Positions 53,819 through 63,045 of a stretch of 64,000 nt of DNA are shown piece after piece. The stretch's first letter is position 1; each line of letters begins with the position of its first letter. The DNA comes from Anaerovibrio sp. RM50 (GTDB lineage Bacteria; Bacillota; Negativicutes; Selenomonadales; Selenomonadaceae), in the NCBI RefSeq assembly GCF_000622005.1, contig NZ_JHWV01000001.1, forward strand, positions 66,594-130,593, given 5' to 3'. The position numbers and the translations under genes are program-made. The notes under the pieces were generated by a model, which was given only the letters and a program-made list of their open reading frames with translations, had not been told where the DNA came from and did not search any database.

Positions 53819-54206
53819 ATAGCACACCTCCTTAACGTTTCATCGGCGCATAGTCGCATATATGTAAATTATCTGTACATAGTCCTATACACACAAACAA
53901 AAAGATTATAGCACAATAAGACTGTCAAATGCAACCCCTTGGCAGCAATTATTTTTTGTCCCACGCTAACGGGTGCTAATATTCCACACTATAAAACGGA
54001 ATATAAGCACCTGTAAGCTCTGGATTAATTCGACTAAATTCAGTGAAAAAACAAAACAATCACTGAATAAGTCTCATTGAACTGTCCAAATTTCCACAAG
54101 CATATAACACACTTAACTCTATAATCTATTGCTTGACTATACTATCATTTTTCCAAAACAAATGCAAGGGCCAATCATAAAGCCCCTGCATTTAACACAA
54201 AATCAC
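53819..54206. other. Intergenic region rpmB-hslO with two hairpins
   Basis: About 390 bases without a gene. A 14-position inverted repeat GGTGCTAATATTCC/GGAATATAAGCACC (53972-54011, one mismatch) is followed by a perfect 8-bp pair TTCAGTGA/TCACTGAA (54039-54067). The hslO terminator then ends the region. The two hairpins have no T runs and no clear role. Confidence 0.6.
54161..54197 (-). terminator. Intrinsic terminator of the rib-hslO operon
   Basis: AAATGCAAGGGC pairs with GCCCCTGCATTT with one mismatch; on the minus strand GTTTTGG follows. It lies just after the hslO stop. Confidence 0.75.
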
Positions 54207-55082
54207 TTATCTTACGCCGTCTGCCAGCTTCATGAGATGCTCCAGCTCATCCTTTTCAAACTGGTACTTCTCGCCGCAGAACTGACAGCATACCTCAGCG
54301 TGGCCATCCTTTACCAGCTGTTCCATGTCCTTGTGACTAAGACTAAGGAGCACATCCTCTATTCTCTCACGGTTGCACTTGCACTTAAAGGCCAGCTCCG
54401 TGGAGGTAAGGTAGTCCACATCAAAATCCGCCATAAGCTCGGCAATAATGCCCTTGGCATCAACCCCATCGGCAATCATGGAGGAAACAGGACGCACCTT
54501 CTTTAAGGCCTCCTCCACACGGGTAATAATCTCCTCATCAGCATCAGGCATCATCTGGAGAATAAAACCGCCGGAGGCCATTGCCCTGCAGTCGGTACCC
54601 ACCAATACACCAAGGCCCACACTGGAGGCTGTCTGCTCAGATACAAAGAGATAGTTGGTAAGATCTTCCGCAATTTCCCCGGACACTATTTCAGAGCTGC
54701 CCCTCATCGGGTCACCAAGGCCAGTGAAACGGGTCACCTGCACCATGCCCTGTCCTACAGCACCGCCTACGTCAAGCTTGCCATTTTCCTTTAAGGGAAG
54801 ATCCACATGGGGATTCCCCACATAGCCACGGACATATCCCTCAGGAGTAGCATCAGCTGTAATGTATCCCAATGGGCCATTGCCCTGAAAGCTGACGGTG
54901 AGGGCCTCCTTATTTTTAAGATTGGCTGCCATCAGAAGAGCACCTGTCATGGCACGTCCCAAGGCCGCTGCCGCAGTTGGGGAACAGTCATGGCGGGAAA
55001 TAGCCTCATTTACCAGATCCGTGGTAACCGCCGCATATATTCTTACGCCATTGGTTATTGCTTTAACTAAAGTATCAGACAT
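54207..55082 (-). CDS. hslO: Hsp33 redox-regulated chaperonin
   Basis: Hsp33 is activated by oxidation and holds unfolding proteins. The 291 aa protein has the N-terminal domain (SDTLVKAITNGVRIYAA, GALLMAANLKNKEALT). The C-terminal zinc switch has CKC (about 238-240) and CQFC (about 270-273), all four cysteines intact. It lies 15 bp after ribH on the same strand, so it probably shares the rib transcript. Confidence 0.95.
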   Translation of the reverse strand: MSDTLVKAITNGVRIYAAVTTDLVNEAISRHDCSPTAAAALGRAMTGALLMAANLKNKEALTVSFQGNGPLGYITADATPEGYVRGYVGNPHVDLPLKENGKLDVGGAVGQGMVQVTRFTGLGDPMRGSSEIVSGEIAEDLTNYLFVSEQTASSVGLGVLVGTDCRAMASGGFILQMMPDADEEIITRVEEALKKVRPVSSMIADGVDAKGIIAELMADFDVDYLTSTELAFKCKCNRERIEDVLLSLSHKDMEQLVKDGHAEVCCQFCGEKYQFEKDELEHLMKLADGVR

Positions 55083-55097
55083 TTCATCAATCCTATC

Positions 55098-55568
55098 TTA
55101 GAGCTGCTTTAAGAGATTTGCCATCTCAATAGCGGTCATAGCACCATCAGCACCCTTGTTGCCAGCCTTGGTACCGGCACGCTCAATAGCCTGCTCGATA
55201 TTTTCGGTGGTAACAACGCTGAAGGTTACAGGAACACCGGTGGACATGCTGGCCTGGGCAATTCCTTTGGCAGCCTCGTTGCATACATAATCATAGTGGG
55301 TAGTAGAGCCACGGATTACAGTACCAAGAGCGATAATGGCATCATACTTCCCGGACTCAGCCATTTTCTTGGAAACCAGTGGCAGCTCATAGGCACCTGG
55401 AACCCATGCCACAGTAATATCATCCTCATTTGCGCCATGGCGATGGAGAGTATCCAAAGCGCCACCCAGCAGCTTAGAGGTCAAAAACTCATTGAAACGG
55501 GCAACCACAATACCAAACTTCATGCCGGAAGCATTAAGCATTCCTTCCAAAACCTTAACTTCTTTCAT
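55098..55568 (-). CDS. ribH: 6,7-dimethyl-8-ribityllumazine synthase
   Basis: RibH condenses the RibA/D-derived pyrimidine with dihydroxybutanone phosphate to give lumazine. The 156 aa protein has [35 protein letters not shown] and [15 protein letters not shown] with the catalytic His. It is the fourth gene of the rib operon. Confidence 0.96.
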   Translation of the reverse strand: MKEVKVLEGMLNASGMKFGIVVARFNEFLTSKLLGGALDTLHRHGANEDDITVAWVPGAYELPLVSKKMAESGKYDAIIALGTVIRGSTTHYDYVCNEAAKGIAQASMSTGVPVTFSVVTTENIEQAIERAGTKAGNKGADGAMTAIEMANLLKQL

Positions 55569-55618
55569 TTTTATATACCTCCATAAAAAGATTGTATTAT
55601 CTCAATAATAATCAAAAA

Positions 55619-56824
55619 TCAGATTTTCTCAGCCAAAATGTGGCCCATCTTGGTCTTCTTTACCTTCATGTAGTTCTGGTTGTACTCGTTGGTTGGAACC
55701 TCCAGAGCCACTCTGTCAACAATCTTCAGTCCATAGCCCTCAAGGCCGGCGCGCTTGGCAGGATTGTTGGTCATAAGGCGAATTGTGGTAAGTCCCATAT
55801 CTGCCAAAATCTGGGCACCGATACCATAATCACGCTCATCAGGAGCAAAGCCCAGAAGTACATTTGCCTCCACAGTATCCTTGCCCTGGTCCTGAAGCTC
55901 ATAGGCACGCATCTTGTTGCCAAGGCCAATACCACGGCCCTCCTGACGCATGTAGAGAACCATGCCCTGGCCCTCAGCCTCAATACGCTTCAAGGCAGTA
56001 ACCAGCTGGTCGCCGCAGTCACAGCGCAGTGAACCAAGGGCATCACCCGTAAGGCACTCGGAGTGAACACGAACCAGAACATTTTCCTTGCCCTTAACCT
56101 CGCCCTTTACTATAGCCAGATGGCACTTGCCGTCCAGTTTGCTCTCATAGGCATGGATGCGGAAGTGGCCATACTTGCTTGGCAGATCTGCCTCGGCAAT
56201 TTTCTCAACGAAGCACTCGGTCTTCTTTCTATATTCAATAAGAGCCTTTACTGTAATGAGCTTGAGGCCATGCTTCTTGGAGAACTCAATGAGGCGTGGT
56301 GTACGCATCATGTGACCGTCATCATCCATAATCTCACAGCAAAGACCCGCTGGGGCAAGGCCAGCCAGCTTCGCCAGATCAGTGGTGGTTTCAGTGTGAC
56401 CTGCACGACGGAGGACACCGCCTGGAACGCTGCGAAGCGGGAATACATGACCAGGACGGCGGAAGGTCTCCGGCTTGGAATTTGGATCAATGAGGGCTTT
56501 TACTGTTTCACAGCGCTCAAAGGCTGAGATGCCCGTGGTAGTGGAAACAGCGTCCACAGATACAGTAAATGCAGTTTCATGGTTATCTGTATTGTTGGAT
56601 ACCATCTGGAAAATCTCCAAACGGTCCAGATCCTCTGCCTCCATAGGGGTACAAATCAGTCCCTTGGCATAGGTAGCCATGAAGTTAACATGCTCTGGGG
56701 TGAGCTTTTCAGCTGCCACAATGAGGTCACCTTCGTTTTCTCTGTCCTCATCGTCAACTACAACCACCATATTACCTTTACGAATTTCTTCAATTGCTTC
56801 TTCAACTGTTGCAAAATCTGACAT
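55619..56824 (-). CDS. ribBA: Bifunctional GTP cyclohydrolase II / DHBP synthase RibBA
   Basis: The N-terminal half (about 1-200) is 3,4-dihydroxy-2-butanone-4-phosphate synthase with [16 protein letters not shown] and the [17 protein letters not shown] block. The C-terminal half is GTP cyclohydrolase II with [19 protein letters not shown] (zinc cysteines) and [17 protein letters not shown]. At 401 aa both domains look complete. It supplies both riboflavin precursors. Confidence 0.96.
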   Translation of the reverse strand: MSDFATVEEAIEEIRKGNMVVVVDDEDRENEGDLIVAAEKLTPEHVNFMATYAKGLICTPMEAEDLDRLEIFQMVSNNTDNHETAFTVSVDAVSTTTGISAFERCETVKALIDPNSKPETFRRPGHVFPLRSVPGGVLRRAGHTETTTDLAKLAGLAPAGLCCEIMDDDGHMMRTPRLIEFSKKHGLKLITVKALIEYRKKTECFVEKIAEADLPSKYGHFRIHAYESKLDGKCHLAIVKGEVKGKENVLVRVHSECLTGDALGSLRCDCGDQLVTALKRIEAEGQGMVLYMRQEGRGIGLGNKMRAYELQDQGKDTVEANVLLGFAPDERDYGIGAQILADMGLTTIRLMTNNPAKRAGLEGYGLKIVDRVALEVPTNEYNQNYMKVKKTKMGHILAEKI

Positions 56825-56835
56825 AATCTCGCTCC

Positions 56836-57474
56836 TTAAAAACCATTATTCTTCAGAAAATCCATGGTGATGCGGCTCACATTTTCCTTGGGAGTTTCCT
56901 TGGGCTGCATAAGCTTCTCCACGTATTTTCCGATAATATCATTTTCAATATTAATTGTTGAACCAGCCTTCTTGCCGGATAAATTGGTTACCTGTCTTGT
57001 ATGGGGTATCAGCGAAACGGTAAAATCGCTGTCTGTAACCTCCGCCACTGTGAGGCTGATACCGTCCAAAGCCACAGAGCCCTTTTCCACAATGTGCCTC
57101 AATATATCACCGCTGGCGGAAATCCTCATTAGCACCGCATTCTGTTCCTCTTTTAAGGAGACAATGCGCCCCACGCCGTCAATATGGCCGCTGACTATGT
57201 GGCCCCCAAGGCGGCTTTGCAATGTAAGGGCCCGCTCAAGATTTACGGGGCTTCCCTTTTTAAGCTCCGCCAGTGATGTACGGCGAATGGTTTCCGGCAT
57301 TACATCGGCATCAAAGCTGCCCCTGTCAAATCTGGTAACTGTAAGGCATACACCATTAACAGCAATGCTGTCGCCCAGCTGCACATCCTCAAGGACCTTT
57401 GAAGCCTTTATAGTAAGGCTTCCGCCCCCCATACTGTGAACAGAGCCAACCTCTTCAATTATTCCTGTAAACAT
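56836..57474 (-). CDS. ribE: Riboflavin synthase alpha subunit
   Basis: RibE dismutates two lumazines to riboflavin. The 212 aa protein has two lumazine-binding repeats, starting [12 protein letters not shown] and [19 protein letters not shown] in the first repeat and DGISLTV in the second are the paired ligand motifs. It lies 12 bp before ribBA. Confidence 0.95.
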   Translation of the reverse strand: MFTGIIEEVGSVHSMGGGSLTIKASKVLEDVQLGDSIAVNGVCLTVTRFDRGSFDADVMPETIRRTSLAELKKGSPVNLERALTLQSRLGGHIVSGHIDGVGRIVSLKEEQNAVLMRISASGDILRHIVEKGSVALDGISLTVAEVTDSDFTVSLIPHTRQVTNLSGKKAGSTINIENDIIGKYVEKLMQPKETPKENVSRITMDFLKNNGF

Positions 57475-57491
57475 CTAATCACCTGTTTTTG

Positions 57492-57540
57492 CACCTCATC
57501 CGTCAACTGCGTTGACACCTTCCCCTCAAGGGGAAGGCTT
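57492..57540. repeat. Double-hairpin intergenic repeat between ribD and ribE
   Basis: On the minus strand CCTTCCCCTTGAGGGGAAGG (57518-57537) is a perfect hairpin, followed by GTCAACGCAGTTGAC, a second one. A GGATGAGGTG tail then leads to ribE. This composition is typical of dispersed palindromic elements in related genomes. The T run lies on the plus side, so it is not a ribD terminator. It may affect message stability between the two genes. Confidence 0.6.
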
Positions 57541-58635
57541 TTATTTATCCACACGGGCAATAATAAGAACATCTCCATCAATGAGCTCAGTTGTGACATC
57601 TTTTAGCTCCACGGCCTGACTGAGTTCTTCAAAGCCCTCTCCCTCCACAGGGGTAAGGGCATCCCTGCCCCCAATAAGCTTTGGAGCAATAAAAGCATAA
57701 ACCTTGTCCACAAGTCCCGCTTTCAGCATGGAGAAGTTAAGCTGACCGCCGCCTTCCACCAGCAGAGAACAAATATTCATTTCTGCCAGTTTCTTTAACA
57801 GCTGTGGCAAATCCACTCTGTCCTCACCAGCAGAAATCACCTGAACTCCTGCATCTCTAAGGTCCTGAACTGCCCCGGCACTGGCTGCACCTGATACAGC
57901 CACTATGGTCTGGGCCTTGCCATCAGTTACAAGATTTGAATCCAATGGCAATCTTGCTCTACTATCCACCACTATACGAACAGGATTTTTCCCCATATCA
58001 TTTGGAAGTCTGGTGGTAAGACTCGGATTGTCTTTAATAGCAGTGTTGATACCCACCATAATGCCATCATAAATGTCCCGCAGCTCATGGGTTCGAAGTC
58101 TGGAGGCTTCATTTGTAATCCACTGGGACTGGCCCGTTGCCGTGGCAATCTTGCCGTCCAGGGACATGGCGGTTTTCAATGCCACAAAGGGCATTTCTTT
58201 GGTAATCCATTTTAAGAATACCTCATTGAGCTTTTTGGCTTCCTCCTCCAGCACCCCGGTCACCACATCAATGCCGGCATCACGAAGAATTTTCACACCA
58301 CGTCCTGCCACCTTTGGATTTGGATCCATCATGGCCACCACCACCTTGGCCACTCCTGCTTCCACCAGTGCATTGGCACATGGGCCAGTACGGCCATAAT
58401 GGGAGCATGGTTCCAACGTGACATATACTGTTGCCCCTCTGGCCAGTTCCCCGGCCATGTTAAGAGCGTGAATTTCAGCATGGGGAGTTCCCGCCTTACG
58501 GTGCCACCCTTCAGCAATGATTCTGCCATCCTTTACGATAACAGCCCCCACCAAAGGATTTGGCGACGTTCTGCCAGTGGCATTCCTAGCCACCCGCAGG
58601 GCTTCACTCATATAAAACTCATCCTGCAATTCCAT
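57541..58635 (-). CDS. ribD: Bifunctional deaminase/reductase RibD
   Basis: RibD deaminates and then reduces the pyrimidine intermediate. The N-terminal deaminase domain (about 5-145) has TPHAEIHALNMAG and TLEPCSHYGRTGPCANAL with the zinc ligands. The C-terminal reductase domain (about 148-364) has ALKTAMSLDGKIAT, WITNEASR and LLVEGGGQLNFSML. The ATG at 58635 is used, with GGAAAGAGG just ahead; an ATG at 58611 is an alternative. It is the first gene of the rib operon, behind an FMN riboswitch. Confidence 0.95.
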   Translation of the reverse strand: MELQDEFYMSEALRVARNATGRTSPNPLVGAVIVKDGRIIAEGWHRKAGTPHAEIHALNMAGELARGATVYVTLEPCSHYGRTGPCANALVEAGVAKVVVAMMDPNPKVAGRGVKILRDAGIDVVTGVLEEEAKKLNEVFLKWITKEMPFVALKTAMSLDGKIATATGQSQWITNEASRLRTHELRDIYDGIMVGINTAIKDNPSLTTRLPNDMGKNPVRIVVDSRARLPLDSNLVTDGKAQTIVAVSGAASAGAVQDLRDAGVQVISAGEDRVDLPQLLKKLAEMNICSLLVEGGGQLNFSMLKAGLVDKVYAFIAPKLIGGRDALTPVEGEGFEELSQAVELKDVTTELIDGDVLIIARVDK

Positions 58636-58723
58636 CACCTCTTTCCAACGAAGCAAGATGAAAGCGCGCCTGCTTTCATCAGCTCTTACATGAAATACAC
58701 AGAACAGCCTATATAAAAATAGA

Positions 58724-58753
58724 AAAGGCTGTTGAAGAAACTCTTCAACAGCC
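58724..58753 (-). terminator. Expression-platform terminator of the FMN riboswitch
   Basis: On the minus strand GGCTGTTGAAGA and TCTTCAACAGCC form a perfect 12-bp stem with a short loop, followed by TTTTCTATTTTT. It lies between the FMN aptamer and ribD, so FMN probably causes early termination. Confidence 0.9.
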
Positions 58754-58783
58754 CAAATGCACACAAAAACAATGTACATACAA

Positions 58784-58892
58784 GTCTTTTCTCATCCAGA
58801 CTATACTGTCGGCCACGGAATCTCACCGTGTCGTGCCAAAAAGGCTCGCGGGCTGTACCGCCGGTAGGGAATCACACCCTGCCCCAAAGACT
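58784..58892 (-). promoter_or_regulatory. FMN riboswitch (RFN element)
   Basis: Read on the minus strand, all conserved blocks are present: CTTTGGGGCAGGGTG, ATTCCCTACCGGCGGT, AGCCCGCGAGCC, GGTGAGATTCCGTGGCCGAC and AGTATAGTCTGGATGAGA. It heads the ribD-ribE-ribBA-ribH leader. Confidence 0.97.
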
Positions 58893-58928
58893 GTATCTGT
58901 ATTTCCACAGATTATTGTAACACATCAC

Positions 58929-60302
58929 TTATCCCACTGCAACCTTATGGTTACTGCATTCGCCCTTCACCTTGTACATAACAAGGCCAATTACGAAGCC
59001 CGCCATAGCAGGTACCAGCCAGCCAAAGCCCTGGGTAAAGAAAGGAAGGTACTCAGTAGCAAAGGCCACCATTGAGGTAACCAGTGAAGAACCGGCCAGC
59101 TCCTTTGGAAGTGCATTCACAAGGTCAAATACAGCCGCAACAACAGTAAACAGTGTAACCATGCCATAAACCCACTTGGAATGGTTGAAATAACCACCTA
59201 TCAGGCCCAACAGGGTAAGGGTGATGGTCAGCGGATAAAGGAACATCAAAACAGGAATAGCATAAACGATGATTGCTGTAAGACCAACGTTAGAAATCAA
59301 AAGGGATACTGCACCGAAAATGCAGGCCCAAGTACGATATCCAGGACCACCCGGAAACATTTCACAGAAGGTCTCAGAACAGCTGGTTACAAGGCCAATA
59401 GCTGTTTTAAGACAAGCAAATGTAGCAATACCAGCCAATACAAATACGCCAGCGGCACCAAAGTAGAAGCCAGAAATATCAGACAGAGCTACACCGCCAT
59501 TTTCAGCCATTGGGAATACGCCCATACTCATGGTACCCATGAGGATAATCATCAGATAGATAACAGACATGATGATACCGCTAAGCACACCAGCCTTAAT
59601 AGTGGAAGAAGCAATAGCCTCATTGGTTCGCAGGCCGAGATTCTTCATACTGTTTACTACGATAATACCAAAAGCCAAACCAGCCATAGCATCCATGGTG
59701 TTATAGCCTTCCAGAATGCCCTTGGCAAAGGCACCGGACTCATAATCTGCAGATGGTGCAATATTGGCAATGCTGTCCACCATTGGATTAGCAAAAGCCA
59801 CCAGCAAAAGGCTTCCCAGAAATACCAGGAAAATAGGAGTCAAAATCTTTCCCACCCAGGTTACAATTCCACTTGGTCTGAGGGAAAAGAACATAACAAT
59901 GGCAAAGAATACCAGAGAAAAGCCAAAAAGTGCCATTTCAGGACTTACACCGGTAATCATAGGTGCAATGCCCATAGAAAACGGAACTGTGGCACAGCGC
60001 GGAATGGCAAAGCAAGGACCAATGGTCAAATAAAGCATGCAAGTAAAGAACATAGCGTACTTTTTGTTTACTCTTGATGCCAGATCCTGCAGGCCGTTGC
60101 CCCCGGACATGCCGATGGCTGCCACTGCCAAAATAGGAATACCCACACCGGTCAGAATGAAGCCCGCAATAGCTGGCCACACGTTACTGCCTGCTGCCTG
60201 TCCCAGATGAACAGGGAAGATAATGTTGCCAGCACCAAAGAACATACCAAAAAGCATACTGGCAACAAACAGATAATTTTTCCAACTCAATTTTTCATTC
60301 AC
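58929..60302 (-). CDS. brnQ: Branched-chain amino acid:cation symporter BrnQ
   Basis: A 457 aa, about 12-helix transporter of the LIVCS family. It begins NEKLSWKNYLFVASMLFGMFFGAGNIIFPVHLGQ, the family's N-terminal signature (residues about 2-35), and has AVAAIGMSGGNGLQDLA. A GTG start at 60302 is used because AAAGGGG lies upstream; the longer frame begins within that region. It probably imports Leu, Ile and Val with Na+ or H+. It is not linked to the rib operon. Confidence 0.93.
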   Translation of the reverse strand: MNEKLSWKNYLFVASMLFGMFFGAGNIIFPVHLGQAAGSNVWPAIAGFILTGVGIPILAVAAIGMSGGNGLQDLASRVNKKYAMFFTCMLYLTIGPCFAIPRCATVPFSMGIAPMITGVSPEMALFGFSLVFFAIVMFFSLRPSGIVTWVGKILTPIFLVFLGSLLLVAFANPMVDSIANIAPSADYESGAFAKGILEGYNTMDAMAGLAFGIIVVNSMKNLGLRTNEAIASSTIKAGVLSGIIMSVIYLMIILMGTMSMGVFPMAENGGVALSDISGFYFGAAGVFVLAGIATFACLKTAIGLVTSCSETFCEMFPGGPGYRTWACIFGAVSLLISNVGLTAIIVYAIPVLMFLYPLTITLTLLGLIGGYFNHSKWVYGMVTLFTVVAAVFDLVNALPKELAGSSLVTSMVAFATEYLPFFTQGFGWLVPAMAGFVIGLVMYKVKGECSNHKVAVG

Positions 60303-60442
60303 AATAAAACGCCCCTTTAATAGAATCACAACAGGTAAAATGTTACCACCGCGCTACAGGGATGTCAAAGAAATGGAATAAAATGTACATAAAAGTGTAA
60401 CGTCTATTGATAATGGACATTTATTGTTGTCATCGATATAGT

Positions 60443-61636
60443 TTATTCACATGTTTTGTGCATCATAACAATGTATCCTTGCTGATACTTGTTCCAAACA
60501 AAATAACACACAGCTGCTGCTACAATAACACCAGTGCAAACCACACTATACATAAAGGTATAGCCATAGCCAGCTGCGACTATCCCCAAAAGTCCAGCTG
60601 CCAGTCCGACACAAATATCCAGGGACCAAAAATAGGTAGCTGTAGCCACACCGCTACGCTCCATCGGTGCACTTTGGATAGCCAATGTCTGAAAAGCCGG
60701 GCTCAAAGCGCCAAAGCCCATACCCAATATTGCAGCTGACACTAAAAGCCCCAGCATAGTAGAAATCTGACCAAAAATAATCATTCCCAAAGTGAAACAC
60801 AGAAAACCAGGATAGATTGTATAATCCGGTCCCTTGGTATCAAATATTTTTCCAACGATAGGACGGGTCAGCACAATAACAGTGGCAAATACGGCAAAGA
60901 ACATACTGGTTTCCTGCTGCAGACCCAGGGATTTCGCATAAAGGGGAATAAATGTCAATACGCCACCGTAAGCAAAGAATACCAGGCCACCAATGGAAGA
61001 CATAGCCACAGACCTGCGTTCAATAAAATCACTGATGGATATGCCATGGTGCTGCTTTTTAGCAGGCAAAATAACTGCATCAGGAAGTCTACGATGATTT
61101 GCCACAACAAGGGTAAATAATGCCAGCATCACCATGAATGGGAAAAACATATCAGCTCCCCAGCTGCCGATTATTACCAATCCCAGCAAAGGACCTACAA
61201 CCATAGCCAAATTTGTGGTCAAGGCAAAATAACCAATACCCTCACCCTTGCGCTCTGCAGGTAATACCATTGCGGCCATAGCAGCAGCTGCCGTAGTTGC
61301 AATAGCAAAAATCACACCATGAAGCAGGCGCAAGCCATAAATCCCTGTAAGGGTTTGAAAATAATTGAAGCCCAGCATAATAAGACCAAAACATAGCGTC
61401 GCCACCAGCATCAATGTGCGCTTATTCACGCTATCGATAAGTTTTCCAGCCAATGGACGGCAGGCCACAGTTCCAATCTGGAAAAAAGTCATGGCCATTC
61501 CGGCTTCCAGCTCCCCACCCTGCAAATCATCCATAATAAAAATCGGCAAGGCTGCAATCATAATATACTGGCTCATGAATACCAGAAAGTTACAGCCGCC
61601 CATACTAATAAATTCCGTTGTCCAAAGTTTATTCAT
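60443..61636 (-). CDS. MFS transporter, drug-efflux type
   Basis: A 397 aa, 12-helix major facilitator. The N-terminal part has a TM2-3 loop ACRPLAGKLIDSVNKR typical of the DHA1-like group. The middle loop (PAKKQHHGISISDFIERR) separates the two six-helix bundles. It overlaps the MarR gene by 4 bp, so the pair is a regulated efflux module; the substrate is not known. Confidence 0.9.
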   Translation of the reverse strand: MNKLWTTEFISMGGCNFLVFMSQYIMIAALPIFIMDDLQGGELEAGMAMTFFQIGTVACRPLAGKLIDSVNKRTLMLVATLCFGLIMLGFNYFQTLTGIYGLRLLHGVIFAIATTAAAAMAAMVLPAERKGEGIGYFALTTNLAMVVGPLLGLVIIGSWGADMFFPFMVMLALFTLVVANHRRLPDAVILPAKKQHHGISISDFIERRSVAMSSIGGLVFFAYGGVLTFIPLYAKSLGLQQETSMFFAVFATVIVLTRPIVGKIFDTKGPDYTIYPGFLCFTLGMIIFGQISTMLGLLVSAAILGMGFGALSPAFQTLAIQSAPMERSGVATATYFWSLDICVGLAAGLLGIVAAGYGYTFMYSVVCTGVIVAAAVCYFVWNKYQQGYIVMMHKTCE

Positions 61637-62055
61637 TCTCTAATCATTTCCTCTATCTTTAGTAACATTTTCTTCATATTTGCTGTATCGACTTCGCCCA
61701 GTTCCAGCTCCAATTGCCGATTTTCCCGTTCATCTTCCTCAGCCAGCTTATCCACAAGCTCCTTACCAGACATGGTCAGCTGCAAGAGAAAGGCACGTCG
61801 GTCAACTTGATTTGGCTCCCTTTTTACATAATCCTTCTTAAGCAATCTATCCACAATCGCCTTCACTGTATTGGGATCTCGTTGCATTTGTCCGGATAAT
61901 TCTTTTTGGCTGATATCCGGATGCTCAGCTAATATCTTCATAGCCACCCATTGCTCTACAGTCAGTCCGTATGGGCTGAATATTTTCTCGGTATGGCGAT
62001 GAACCTTTCTGGCCGTTCGACATAACAGATAGCCCAATGTATCATCTATCTGCAT
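61633..62055 (-). CDS. MarR-family repressor
   Basis: A 140 aa winged-helix protein: LTVEQWVAMKILAEHPDISQKELSGQMQRDPNTVKAIVDRL spans the DNA-binding part (about 30-70), with the wing at YVKREPNQVDRRAFLLQLT. It is followed directly by the efflux gene and lies behind a large palindrome overlapping its own promoter, so it is self-regulating and controls the transporter. Confidence 0.94.
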   Translation of the reverse strand: MQIDDTLGYLLCRTARKVHRHTEKIFSPYGLTVEQWVAMKILAEHPDISQKELSGQMQRDPNTVKAIVDRLLKKDYVKREPNQVDRRAFLLQLTMSGKELVDKLAEEDERENRQLELELGEVDTANMKKMLLKIEEMIRE

Positions 62056-62111
62056 CGTGATTTCACCTTCTTTTTGTACTTATCGAACTTTCATGATGAT
62101 CTCATAAAAAT

Positions 62112-62158
62112 AATACGTTAACGTACTTTATATTAGTACGCTAACGTATTATTGTCAA
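62112..62158 (-). promoter_or_regulatory. MarR promoter with overlapping palindromic operator
   Basis: On the minus strand TTGACA (62158-62153) and TAATAT (62135-62130) have a 17-base spacer. The palindrome AATACGTTAACGTACT (62112-62127) with AGTACGCTAACGTATT (62135-62150), one mismatch, covers the spacer and -10. Binding there would block RNA polymerase. Confidence 0.85.
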
Positions 62159-62168
62159 CAAGATATTT

Positions 62169-62867
62169 TTAATTGTTATGTAAATCGTAAACAGCTACCA
62201 CTTTGAGCTCCCTTTCATTTACAGAGAATTTGACCTCCACATCCCCAAAGGGCATTCCGTAAACACGATCGGGATCATGATGATAAGATGGTCTTGGGTC
62301 ATTGGCCAATACCTCTATCAGGGACTTATGCTGTTTTTCCGGAACCTTTGCCAGCAGTTCCGGAGGGAAATCCACCTCCAGCATTCGGTTCCACCCACCA
62401 CTTCTAAAGCCCTCAGTAGCCTCCGGGTGACTGTCCGCATAAGGTATGTAGGGTTTTATATCCAGTATAGGCGTGCCATCCATAAGATCTGCACCACTGA
62501 CTACGAGGACAGGACCATCATGGGGATCTACCTCTACCCCTTCAAATTTCACAGATGATAAACCTATAGGATTTGGCCTGAAGGGTGAGCGGGTGGCAAA
62601 CACTCCTACCCGTGTATTGCCTCCTAAAATTGGTGGTCTGACCGTTGGGGACCACCCCTCACGAACATTTTCGGAAAATTGCCAGATAAGCCACAAATGT
62701 GAAAAGCCTTCTATACCTCTGAGAGCATCCTCATTACGATATTCCGGCTCGAAAACAATACGTCCCTTCAGCTCCTTCACCACCCCGCTCTGCCGGGGAA
62801 TGCCAAACTTGGAAGGAAAATCCGTATGAATTCTTCCTATTATTTTTGTTTCTATAATATCAGTCAT
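62169..62867 (-). CDS. trmO: TrmO/TsaA-type tRNA N6-methyltransferase
   Basis: TrmO methylates t6A37 in tRNA-Thr. The 232 aa protein has the family segments GRIHTDFPSKFGIPRQSG, FSHLWLIWQF and GVFATRSPFRPNPIGLSSV. DIKPYIPYADS follows and a C-terminal barrel is present (about 150-232). An alternative view is the older VirR/YaeB name for the same family. The ATG at 62867 follows AAGGATTTGAAGG. Confidence 0.93.
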   Translation of the reverse strand: MTDIIETKIIGRIHTDFPSKFGIPRQSGVVKELKGRIVFEPEYRNEDALRGIEGFSHLWLIWQFSENVREGWSPTVRPPILGGNTRVGVFATRSPFRPNPIGLSSVKFEGVEVDPHDGPVLVVSGADLMDGTPILDIKPYIPYADSHPEATEGFRSGGWNRMLEVDFPPELLAKVPEKQHKSLIEVLANDPRPSYHHDPDRVYGMPFGDVEVKFSVNERELKVVAVYDLHNN

Positions 62868-62974
62868 GCCTTCAAATCCTTTTCAGTTTTTACATATTAT
62901 TAAACGCATTTCTATCAGTATAGCATACTACTTCAAGACTGACTCCTTACCGTACAGAACATGGCAAAGGATAA

Positions 62975-62996
62975 GGCCCTCCTCGAAAGGAAGGCC
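62975..62996. repeat. Short intergenic hairpin
   Basis: GGCCCTCCT and AGGAAGGCC pair with one mismatch around CGAA, in the 180-bp gap between the DUF4143 gene and trmO. It resembles the hairpin at 57518 in kind but not in sequence; no T run follows on the minus strand. Confidence 0.4.
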
Positions 62997-63045
62997 AACC
63001 CTATATAATCACATACATTTTTATTCTCTATGATATGCGGGATAG

